Part shown: positions 57,777 through 64,000 of the stretch, one piece after another
How positions within the stretch are numbered: the stretch's first letter is position 1
Layout of the letters: every line of letters starts with the position of its first letter
Assembly: GCA_903862935.1 (NCBI GenBank)
Contig: CAIOZY010000053.1
Location: forward strand, 1-64,000
Source of the DNA: an uncultured Opitutaceae bacterium
Lineage (GTDB): Bacteria > Verrucomicrobiota > Verrucomicrobiia > Opitutales > Opitutaceae
Length of the DNA: 64,000 bases
Direction: 5' to 3'
Position numbers and translations under genes: made by a program
The notes under the pieces: generated by a model
The model's input: the letters and a program-made list of their open reading frames with translations, nothing else
Told to the model about the DNA's origin: nothing
Database searches by the model: none

Positions 57777-58711
57777 CCCGGGCCCGGTCCGGCCGCGCGG
57801 ACACCCGCGTGGGCGGCCACGACCTCGAGGAAGGCCCTGAGGGCCGGATCTGCGGCCTCAGAGCCCGCGCGCCAGCCGACGACCAGCCGGCTTTCGGGCG
57901 CGGGCCCGCGCAGGGGCCGGAACACGACCTCCGGCGGCAGCTGCCGGGACTCGGACGGGCACATGAAGGTAACCCCCATGCCGGAGCGGACGAGCCCGAT
58001 TGCGTTCGCCCGGGGCCAGACCTCCTCCTCGATCCGCGGGGCGACCCCCGAGCGGGAGAAGGCGGCCAGGATCCGGTCGTAGAAACCCGGGTTGTGGGAG
58101 CGCGGGAAAAGGACGAAGGGGGCGTTGCCCAACTCCCGCAGGCGCAGGCTCTCCCGGGAGGCCAGGGGGTGGTCGGCGGGCAGGACGATCCCGTTCCGCT
58201 CCCGCAGGAGCACCCGCGTCTTGAGCCCCGGGGCGGGCTTGTCGGGATGGAAGAACCCGCAGGCGATCTCGCCCTCCGGAAGGGCCTCCAGCTGGGCGGC
58301 GGTGGGAGACTCGTTGAGCTGCAGGCGGACCCCCGGGTGCCTGCGGTGGAAGTCGCGCAGGATGGGCGGGAGCACCGTCGCCATCGCCAGCCCCGTAAAG
58401 GCGACCCGGACCTGGCCGACCTGGCCCGAGGCGACCGAGCGCAGGACGGCCGGCAGGCCCGAGAGCGAGTCCAGGACCGGCTCGATCCGCTCGATCAGCG
58501 CCTGCCCGGCGGGCGTCAGCTCGACCCGCCGGCTCGTGCGGGTCAGCAGCGGGGCCCCCAGGGCCGCCTCAAGCTGGGCGACCTGGCGGCTCAGGGCCGG
58601 CTGGGCCACGGCCAGGGTCTCGGCCGCCCGCCGGAAATGCAGCTGGCGGGCGACCTCGCGGAAGTAGACCAGGTGCCGGAGATCGAAGGCGAATTGATAC
58701 TTTCTAGGCAT
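57773..58711 (-). CDS. LysR-family transcriptional regulator
   Basis: 312 residues. The N-terminal winged helix-turn-helix is typical (DLRHLVYFREVARQLHFRRA, then AVAQPALSRQVAQLEAALGA). A periplasmic-binding-like effector domain follows (GQVRVAFTGLAMATVLPPIL). The effector is unknown. It is transcribed away from leuC with 77 bp between the starts, the usual layout for a LysR protein that controls its divergent neighbour and itself. Control of leuCD is therefore a reasonable guess, with no direct evidence. Confidence 0.93.
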   Translation of the reverse strand: MPRKYQFAFDLRHLVYFREVARQLHFRRAAETLAVAQPALSRQVAQLEAALGAPLLTRTSRRVELTPAGQALIERIEPVLDSLSGLPAVLRSVASGQVGQVRVAFTGLAMATVLPPILRDFHRRHPGVRLQLNESPTAAQLEALPEGEIACGFFHPDKPAPGLKTRVLLRERNGIVLPADHPLASRESLRLRELGNAPFVLFPRSHNPGFYDRILAAFSRSGVAPRIEEEVWPRANAIGLVRSGMGVTFMCPSESRQLPPEVVFRPLRGPAPESRLVVGWRAGSEAADPALRAFLEVVAAHAGVRAAGPGPG

Positions 58712-58713
58712 CG

Positions 58714-58754
58714 AACAAGTCTAAACAAGTATTTCCCAGGCATGGCAAGGCCTG
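58714..58754. promoter_or_regulatory. Candidate LysR binding region between lysR-type gene and leuC
   Basis: AACAAGT is repeated exactly one helical turn apart (58714-58720 and 58724-58730). An inverted repeat CAGGC-N8-GCCTG lies at 58737-58754. Both fit the size of LysR-type sites, though no perfect T-N11-A palindrome was found. The region lies directly in front of both divergent start codons. Confidence 0.4.
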
Positions 58755-58788
58755 ATAGGCTCGGCGCCCAATCCCACCCGTGAAGCCC

Positions 58789-60204
58789 ATGCCCCAATCC
58801 CTGTTCCAGAAGGTCTGGTCCGCGCACGCCGTCCGGCAGCTCGCCGACGGCCAGACGCAGCTGCTGATAGGCACGCACCTGATCCACGAAGTCACCAGCC
58901 CCCAGGCCTTCGGGATGCTGCGCGACCTGGGGCTCAAGGTGGCGATGCCGCACCGCACCTTCGCCACGGTAGACCACATCGTGCCGACCGACCAGGTGGC
59001 GGAGCCCTACCGCGACCCCCTCGCCCAGGCGATGATGGAGGAGCTGCGCCGCAACTGCGCGCAGTTCGGGATCACCTTCTTCGACCGGGCGACCGGCAAG
59101 CAGGGGATCGTCCACATCGTCGGCCCCGAGCAGGGGATCACCCAGCCGGGCACGACGATCGCCTGCGGCGACTCCCACACGAGCACCCACGGGGCCTTCG
59201 GGGCGGTCGCCTTCGGGATCGGGACGACCCAGATCCGCGATGTGCTGGCGACCCAGACGATGGCTTTGGCGCCCCTGAAGGTACGGCGGATCAACGTCAC
59301 AGGGCGCCTTCGGCCCGGGGTCTACGCCAAGGACGTCATCTTGCACATCATCCGCACCCTCGGGGTGAACGGCGGCACCGGATTTGCCTACGAGTACGGC
59401 GGCGAGGTCTTCGATCGCTTCTCGATGGAGGAGCGGATGACGGTGTGCAACATGTCGATCGAGGGCGGGGCCCGCGCGGGCTATGTGAACCCCGACGAGA
59501 CGACCTTCGCCTTCCTCAAGGGCCGCGCTTACGCGCCCAGGGGCGCCGCCTGGGACCAGGCGGTCGCGCGCTGGAAGGCCGTGGCGAGCGACCCGGGGTG
59601 CGCCTACGACGACGTCGTGGCGATCCGCGGCGAGGACATCGCCCCGACCGTCACCTGGGGCATCAACCCCGGGCAGGGCATATCGATCGCCGAGACGATC
59701 CCGGACCCGGCCCGCGCGAAGACCCCCGACGAGAAGAGTTCCGTCGAGGAGGCCCTCGCCTACATGAAGCTCAAGCCGGGCTCCCCGATCAAGGGGACCC
59801 ATATCGACGTCGCCTTCCTCGGCTCCTGCACGAACGGCCGCCTGAGCGACTTCCAGGAGGTCGCCCGCTTCCTGAAGGGCCGGCGCGTAGCCCCCGGGGT
59901 CAAGGCGATCGCCGTCCCGGGATCGCAGGGGGTGGGGCGGCTGTGCGCCGAGTTGGGAATCGACAAGGTCTTCCGCGAGGCGGGCTTCGAGTGGCGTGAG
60001 GCCGGCTGCTCGATGTGCCTGGCGATGAACCCGGACAAACTGGTCGGCGACCAGCTGTGCGCCAGCTCCTCGAACCGCAACTTCAAGGGCAGGCAGGGCA
60101 GCCCGACCGGCCGGACGATCCTCATGAGCCCGCTGATGGTGGCCGCAGCCGCGGTCACCGGAACGGTCGCCGACGCCCGCGAGGTTTTCGGCGTCACCTC
60201 CTGA
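58789..60204 (+). CDS. leuC: 3-isopropylmalate dehydratase large subunit
   Basis: 471 residues from the ATG at 58789; a GTG three codons earlier (58780) is possible but less likely. Aconitase-superfamily blocks are [30 protein letters not shown] and [20 protein letters not shown]. The 4Fe-4S cysteines lie in [11 protein letters not shown] and [13 protein letters not shown]. With LeuD it isomerises 2-isopropylmalate to 3-isopropylmalate in leucine synthesis. leuD follows at 31 bp. No leuA or leuB is in the window. Confidence 0.96.
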   Translation: MPQSLFQKVWSAHAVRQLADGQTQLLIGTHLIHEVTSPQAFGMLRDLGLKVAMPHRTFATVDHIVPTDQVAEPYRDPLAQAMMEELRRNCAQFGITFFDRATGKQGIVHIVGPEQGITQPGTTIACGDSHTSTHGAFGAVAFGIGTTQIRDVLATQTMALAPLKVRRINVTGRLRPGVYAKDVILHIIRTLGVNGGTGFAYEYGGEVFDRFSMEERMTVCNMSIEGGARAGYVNPDETTFAFLKGRAYAPRGAAWDQAVARWKAVASDPGCAYDDVVAIRGEDIAPTVTWGINPGQGISIAETIPDPARAKTPDEKSSVEEALAYMKLKPGSPIKGTHIDVAFLGSCTNGRLSDFQEVARFLKGRRVAPGVKAIAVPGSQGVGRLCAELGIDKVFREAGFEWREAGCSMCLAMNPDKLVGDQLCASSSNRNFKGRQGSPTGRTILMSPLMVAAAAVTGTVADAREVFGVTS

Positions 60205-60235
60205 CTGCAACCCCAGACAGAGCCCCCTAACCACC

Positions 60236-60838
60236 ATGTCCCTTTCCAAGATCACGAACGTGACCGGCCGCGGCGTAACCGTCCCCGGAAACGACATCGA
60301 CACCGACCGCATCATCCCGGCGCGCTTCATGAAGTGCGTCACCTTTGACGGCCTCGGCGAGTACCTCTTTCACGACATGCGCCGAAACGCCGACGGAAGC
60401 GACAAGCCGCACCCGCTGAACGACCCCCGGTTCGTCCGGGCGACGATCCTGTTTTCGGGGGCCAACTTCGGCTGCGGCTCCTCCCGCGAACACGCGCCCC
60501 AGGCGATCCAAAAGCACGGTTTCCGCGCCGTCGTCGCCGAGGGCTTTGCCGAGATCTTCTTTGGCAACTGCACTACCCTGGGGATCCCCTGCCTGAGCGC
60601 GAGCCGCCAAGACATCGCGCGGGTCTCGGCGGCCCTGGAGGCCGATCCGACGACCGAGGTCGAGCTGGACCTGGTTGGCCGGGTCATGCGCTGGGCCGGG
60701 CAGTCGGCCCCGGTTGCGATCCGCGAGTCGGCCCGGGAGGCCCTGATCAACGGCCGTTGGGACGCGATCGGGGAACTGCTCGAGGGGCTGCCCGCCGTCA
60801 AGGCCCGGGCGGGCCTGCTGCCCTACCTGGCCTCCTGA
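60236..60838 (+). CDS. leuD: 3-isopropylmalate dehydratase small subunit
   Basis: 200 residues. The swivelling-domain motifs GNDIDTDRIIPARFMKCVTF and GANFGCGSSREHAPQAIQKH are intact, as is VAEGFAEIFFGNCTTLGIPC. It completes the LeuC-LeuD heterodimer that supplies the substrate specificity of the active site. It is followed by a hairpin and then the exbB gene, so the leucine transcript probably ends here. Confidence 0.96.
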   Translation: MSLSKITNVTGRGVTVPGNDIDTDRIIPARFMKCVTFDGLGEYLFHDMRRNADGSDKPHPLNDPRFVRATILFSGANFGCGSSREHAPQAIQKHGFRAVVAEGFAEIFFGNCTTLGIPCLSASRQDIARVSAALEADPTTEVELDLVGRVMRWAGQSAPVAIRESAREALINGRWDAIGELLEGLPAVKARAGLLPYLAS

Positions 60839-60858
60839 GGTCTGTCCGGGGGGACCCG

Positions 60859-60881
60859 GCAAAAAGAGTGGACCTTTTTGC
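60859..60881 (+). terminator. A/T-tract hairpin between leuD and exbB
   Basis: GCAAAAAG (60859-60866) and CTTTTTGC (60874-60881) pair perfectly around a 7-base loop, 20 bp after the leuD stop. The stem's own T-run could act as the termination tract. A/T runs of this kind are rare in this window. Confidence 0.5.
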
Positions 60882-60916
60882 GCTGTTGAGCGTCATACTG
60901 GCACTATCTTACCGCT

Positions 60917-61489
60917 ATGTTCTTAGCCATGATTGAGGTTTTCAAGGGAGCCGGGCTCCTGATCTACCCCCTGGGTATCTGCTCGGCAGCCGCCGTCTTT
61001 ATCATTTGCGAGCGCGCCTACGCCCTGCGTCAGGTGGCCGTGATGCCCCAGGACCTGGTGGATGCGGTGATCGCCGGAAAACCCCTGATGGGGGGGCGCC
61101 ACACGGTCCTGGCCCGCATCGTCGACTTCGCCGAGCAGCACTCCAACGACGAGGGCGCTGTCAAGGCCTTCGCACGGCTTGAGATCAACCGCATGCAGCG
61201 CGGGGTCCCGTACCTGGACGTCATCTACGCGGCCGCCCCCCTGATAGGGCTGTCGGGAACGGTCACGGGCCTTCTGCAGGTCTTCTCCCAGATTTCCCCG
61301 GACACGGGGCTGCCGGACCCGGTCCTGTTCACCCGGGGCGTCGCCCTGGCCCTGTCGGCGACCGTGATCGGCCTCGCGATCGCGATCCCCTCGCTGGTGG
61401 GCAGCGGCTACCTGCAGCGCAAGATCGAGAACTACGCCGCCCAGCTCGACGTGCTGCTCGAGCGCATCATCCGCCGGGGCCGTCAATGA
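60917..61489 (+). CDS. exbB: MotA/TolQ/ExbB proton channel family protein
   Basis: 190 residues from the ATG at 60917; an in-frame ATG at 60929 (MIEVFKGAGLL) is also plausible. Three transmembrane helices are visible: LLIYPLGICSAAAVFIICER, VIYAAAPLIGLSGTVTGLLQ and ALALSATVIGLAIAIPSLVG. The APLIGLSGTVTG block is diagnostic. With ExbD it forms the proton-driven motor of Ton- or Tol-type systems. exbD overlaps its stop (ATGA). No tonB, pal or tolB gene is nearby, so Ton versus Tol use cannot be decided. Confidence 0.93.
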   Translation: MFLAMIEVFKGAGLLIYPLGICSAAAVFIICERAYALRQVAVMPQDLVDAVIAGKPLMGGRHTVLARIVDFAEQHSNDEGAVKAFARLEINRMQRGVPYLDVIYAAAPLIGLSGTVTGLLQVFSQISPDTGLPDPVLFTRGVALALSATVIGLAIAIPSLVGSGYLQRKIENYAAQLDVLLERIIRRGRQ

Positions 61490-61881
61490 GCCTGCTGATC
61501 CAGAAGCGCAAGCGGCCGGAGCTCAATCTGGTGCCGCTGATCGACGTCCTCGTGATGCTGATCTTCTTCGCCTTCGTGACGATGCAGTTCAAGTCGGCCT
61601 CGACCCTGAACATCACGCTGCCGAAGATAACCACGGCCGGAAAGAACGAGTTCAAGGGCAACGTCACGATCGCGATCGAAAAGGACGGCTCGGTCGTCTT
61701 CAACGGGCACGCGGTGACCGACGAGCAGATGGTGAGCCTGCTCGCCCAGGTCCAGAACGTCGACAAGGACATCCCGGTCCTGATCAAGGCCGACGAGGCG
61801 ACCCAGCTCAGGCGCCTGGCCTTCGTCTGGGACACCTGCCGCAAGACGGGCTTAAGCAAGGTCAGTATCCAGAGCCGCTGA
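61486..61881 (+). CDS. exbD: ExbD/TolR-family biopolymer transport protein
   Basis: 131 residues. A short cytoplasmic N-terminus (KRKRPELNLVPLIDVLVMLI) contains the conserved membrane Asp of the ExbD/TolR helix. A periplasmic domain follows (VTIAIEKDGSVVFNG... IPVLIKADEATQLRRLAFVW). It is translationally coupled to exbB by a 4 bp overlap. It converts proton flow into motion of a TonB- or Pal-like partner, which is not encoded here. Confidence 0.93.
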   Translation: MSLLIQKRKRPELNLVPLIDVLVMLIFFAFVTMQFKSASTLNITLPKITTAGKNEFKGNVTIAIEKDGSVVFNGHAVTDEQMVSLLAQVQNVDKDIPVLIKADEATQLRRLAFVWDTCRKTGLSKVSIQSR

Positions 61882-61957
61882 GGCCTCCGGGCTCGGCTCC
61901 GGGGCTGCCTTCGCACTTGCCACGCGCCGCCGCGGCACGAAAACTGCGCCCCTTTCC

Positions 61958-63142
61958 ATGATCATTAAGCCGAAGATCAGAGGGTTTGTCTGCGTCACCT
62001 CCCATCCGGACGGCTGCGCCGCCCACGTGGGCCAGTGGATCGACCATGTCACGTCGCAGGGGCCCATTGCGAAGGGGCCGAAGAAGGTCCTGGTGATCGG
62101 GGCCTCGACCGGCTACGGGCTCGCATCGCGGATCGCGGCTGCTTTCGGCTCAGGAGCGGCCACGGTCGGGGTCTTCTACGAGCGGCCCAGCGACGAGGGC
62201 AGGCCCGCCACTCCGGGCTGGTACAACTCGATCGCCTTTACCCGCAAGGCCCGCGCCGCGGGGCTCTACGCGAGCAACATCAACGGCGACGCCTTTTCGG
62301 ACGAGATCAAGCGCCAGACCCTCGAGCGGATCAAAAGCGACGTCGGCCCGGTGGACCTGGTCGTCTACAGCCTGGCTTCCCCCAGGCGAACACACCCGAG
62401 GACCGGGGTCGTCCACAAGTCGGTCCTGAAGCCGGTGGGGGCCCCCTACACGAACAAAACGGTCGACACGGGCAAGGGCGTGGTGAGCGTCGTTTCGATC
62501 GAGCCGGCCAGCGAGCAGGAGGTTTCCGACACGGTTGCCGTCATGGGCGGCGAGGACTGGGAGGCGTGGATGAGCGCGCTCGGCGACGCCGGGCTTCTCG
62601 CCCCCGGGGCCCAGTCGATGGCCTATTCCTACATCGGGCCCGAGGTGACCTGGGCAATCTACAAGAACGGGACGATCGGGCTTGCGAAGAACGACCTCGA
62701 GCGGGCGGCCCGGGCGATCGATGCGAAGTTGAAGGCGAGCGGAGGCAGGGCGTTCATCTCGGTCAACAAGGCCCTGGTGACCCAGGCGAGCTCCGCGATC
62801 CCGATTGTGCCCCTCTATATCTCCCTTCTCTACAAGGTGATGAAGAAGGCGGGAACCCACGAGGGCTGCATCGAACAGATGCAGCGCCTGTTCGCCACGC
62901 AGCTATACGCCTCATCCGGCCCCGTGTTCGACGAGGGAGGCCGCGTCCGGATGGATGACTGGGAGATGCGGCCCGAGATCCAGGCGGCGGTCGCGAAGGC
63001 CTGGCCCGGGGTGACGACCGAGAACTTGGCCGAGGTTTCCGACATCGCCGGGTACCGGGACGAGTTCCTGAAGCTGTTCGGGTTCGGCCTGCCGGGCGTC
63101 GCCTACGACGCCGAGGTCGAGCCCCACATGCCGATGCTTTAA
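61958..63142 (+). CDS. fabV: Trans-2-enoyl-ACP/CoA reductase FabV
   Basis: 394 residues, the normal FabV/TER length. The N-terminus MIIKPKIRGFVCVTSHPDGC and the NADH site VLVIGASTGYGLASRIAAAF are characteristic. The FabV catalytic signature Y-x8-K is present as YKNGTIGLAK, and the C-terminal FAD-like flap region ends in YRDEFLKLFGFGLPGV. It carries out the last reduction of fatty acid elongation. FabV enzymes are known for insensitivity to triclosan in several bacteria. A hairpin separates it from the convergent SDR gene. Confidence 0.96.
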   Translation: MIIKPKIRGFVCVTSHPDGCAAHVGQWIDHVTSQGPIAKGPKKVLVIGASTGYGLASRIAAAFGSGAATVGVFYERPSDEGRPATPGWYNSIAFTRKARAAGLYASNINGDAFSDEIKRQTLERIKSDVGPVDLVVYSLASPRRTHPRTGVVHKSVLKPVGAPYTNKTVDTGKGVVSVVSIEPASEQEVSDTVAVMGGEDWEAWMSALGDAGLLAPGAQSMAYSYIGPEVTWAIYKNGTIGLAKNDLERAARAIDAKLKASGGRAFISVNKALVTQASSAIPIVPLYISLLYKVMKKAGTHEGCIEQMQRLFATQLYASSGPVFDEGGRVRMDDWEMRPEIQAAVAKAWPGVTTENLAEVSDIAGYRDEFLKLFGFGLPGVAYDAEVEPHMPML

Positions 63143-63160
63143 GGGCGGCCTTCGCCGCCC
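63143..63160. terminator. Hairpin between convergent fabV and SDR genes
   Basis: GGGCGGC (63143-63149) and GCCGCCC (63154-63160) pair perfectly with a CTTC loop, starting on the first base after the fabV stop and touching the SDR stop. It could serve as a shared bidirectional terminator. There is no U-tract on either strand. Confidence 0.5.
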
Positions 63161-63843
63161 TAGTCCCCGGAGCCTCCGACGCTCACCGAGCGTCCGTTGT
63201 CCTTGGGGCCGAGCTTCAGGATGAACGGGGCGGCGAGTTTCGCCCACTCCTCGGGCTTCGCGTGTCCGTCCGCGCCGTCCCCCCAGCACTGGCGGAGAAT
63301 CGCGGTGTCGATCACTCCCGGGTTCAGGGGCACGGCGGCCATGCCCTCGGGGAGCTCCTCGGCGAAGGCCTTGGTCAGGCCCTCGATCGCCCACTTCGAG
63401 GCGCAGTACGGGGCGACATCGCGGGAGACGCTGCGCCCCCAGCCAGAGCTGAAGTTCACGAAGGCCCCGCTCTTGCGCGCGATCATCGGCGGGGCGAAAA
63501 CCCGGATCACGTTCGCCACCCCGGTCACGTTGGTGGCGATCAGCTGGGCGAACTTCTCAGCGGGGATCTCCCACAGCGGGGCCGGGGCGTTCATCGCGGC
63601 CGCGTTGTTGATGACGATGTCGGGGACGCCGTAGCCGAGGACCCGCTCGGCCCAGATCCCGACCCGGACGGGCTGGGTCACGTCGACCACCTCGAAATTG
63701 TTCGGCTCGGAGTGGGCGAACCTCAGGTTGAAGATCTCGGGTCCGGTCCGGCCGCAGCCGGCGACCGTGTGGCCGTTCGCGATGTACCAATCGGCGAGGG
63801 CGCGCCCCAGGCCTCGGGTGACTCCGGTGATGACGATATACAT
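63160..63843 (-). CDS. Short-chain dehydrogenase/reductase
   Basis: 227 residues. Classical SDR motifs are the cofactor site TGVTRGLGRAL, NNAA (IVINNAAAMNAP), the catalytic Ser in FVNFSSGWG, and Y-x3-K in YCASKWAIEG, followed by PGVID. The Arg after the glycine loop and CGRTG suggest NADP(H), but this is weak. The substrate is unknown. It is convergent with fabV and lies 12 bp downstream of a coiled-coil gene on the same strand, possibly in one transcript. Confidence 0.92.
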   Translation of the reverse strand: MYIVITGVTRGLGRALADWYIANGHTVAGCGRTGPEIFNLRFAHSEPNNFEVVDVTQPVRVGIWAERVLGYGVPDIVINNAAAMNAPAPLWEIPAEKFAQLIATNVTGVANVIRVFAPPMIARKSGAFVNFSSGWGRSVSRDVAPYCASKWAIEGLTKAFAEELPEGMAAVPLNPGVIDTAILRQCWGDGADGHAKPEEWAKLAAPFILKLGPKDNGRSVSVGGSGD

Positions 63844-63855
63844 GAGGGAAGGGGA

Positions 63856-64000
63856 CTATGGGCTGGCGCCCGCCTTGGCCCGGGACTCCCGCAGCTGGCG
63901 CTCGAACTCGGCCGAGCGCGCCCGCTCGTCGGCGAGCTGGCGCTGGGCGACGATCCGCTCCGCCTCGGCCTGGTTGCGGACAGCCCTGAGCTCGAGCTGG
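63856..64000 (-). CDS. C-terminal end of a coiled-coil protein, rest outside window
   Basis: A minus-strand frame is open to the window edge and stops with TAG at 63856-63858. The 47 visible residues are highly charged with heptad-like spacing (VRNQAEAERIVAQRQLADER, then SAEFERQLRESRAKAG), typical of a coiled-coil tail. Its stop is 12 bp before the SDR start, so co-transcription is likely. No function can be assigned from this fragment. Confidence 0.6.
   Translation of the reverse strand, partial: QLELRAVRNQAEAERIVAQRQLADERARSAEFERQLRESRAKAGASP

Noticed and set aside
60899-60914. Second sigma-54-like TGGCAC before exbB
   Set aside because: The -12 part reads TTACC and lacks the invariant GC, so it does not meet the consensus.

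Overview
The window is about 64 kb of GC-rich DNA, roughly 70% G+C by eye. It is packed almost end to end with chromosomal housekeeping genes, and I see no rRNA, tRNA, CRISPR array or insertion sequence. Several traits point to the Verrucomicrobiota, most likely an Opitutaceae-like organism: a double-length UvrA of the kind known from the PVC superphylum, a McsA-McsB-ClpC set, FabV, an OpcA-type G6PDH partner, and translation starts that mostly follow pyrimidine-rich leaders instead of Shine-Dalgarno sites. Oxygen-dependent HemF and HemG, a pyruvate dehydrogenase complex and AcnA suggest aerobic respiration. This assignment is an inference; no rRNA or marker comparison was possible.

Layout. 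0-4 kb: EEP phosphoesterase (5' end missing), TIG lipoprotein, hemW, a TPR protein and a divergent Fur regulator. 4-10 kb: priA, an ftsB-like gene, a UDP-GlcNAc pyrophosphorylase-like enzyme and a phosphohexomutase. 10-14 kb, minus strand: a NUDIX gene followed by pdhA, pdhB and pdhC. 14-18 kb: zwf and opcA (opcA carries an apparent frameshift), then tyrS. 18-25.5 kb, plus strand: peroxiredoxin, acnA, a STAS/PP2C pair, trpB and yicC. 25.5-38 kb, minus strand: lspA, a DksA-like gene and ileS; then hemG, hemE, hemF, a metal ABC permease and ATPase, dacA and prfC. 38-42 kb: yceH, an RlmI-like methyltransferase, eno and an ankyrin-repeat protein. 42-50 kb: a lone receiver-domain protein, the giant uvrA, a glycosyltransferase and a small membrane protein. 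50-51 kb: a less GC-rich pocket with a Phd/VapC-type toxin-antitoxin pair. 51-57.8 kb: lpd, ilvE, then mcsA, mcsB and clpC. 57.8-64 kb: a LysR regulator divergent from leuC-leuD, exbB-exbD, fabV, an SDR and the end of a coiled-coil gene.

How the genes fit together. PDH E1/E2 at 10-13 kb probably works with the E3 (lpd) at 51 kb and feeds AcnA. Zwf and OpcA open the oxidative pentose phosphate path. The mutase and pyrophosphorylase probably make sugar-1-phosphates and UDP-sugars for the envelope, which dacA, lspA, the FtsB-like protein and the glycosyltransferase also serve. HemE, HemF and HemG form the late protoporphyrin path. McsA, McsB and ClpC look like an arginine-phosphorylation-linked protein quality-control module.

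I found no clearly new multi-gene system. The observations most worth following are: the fused tandem UvrA; mcsA-mcsB-clpC with a well-spaced sigma-54-like -24/-12 element in front; the 33-residue ankyrin-variant repeat protein; the G6 frameshift in opcA; a Fur homologue without its histidine-rich metal loop; a DksA homologue with a degenerate zinc finger and a histone H1-like tail; a metal ABC transporter without a binding protein inside a cell-wall/heme operon; and the recently acquired-looking TA pocket.
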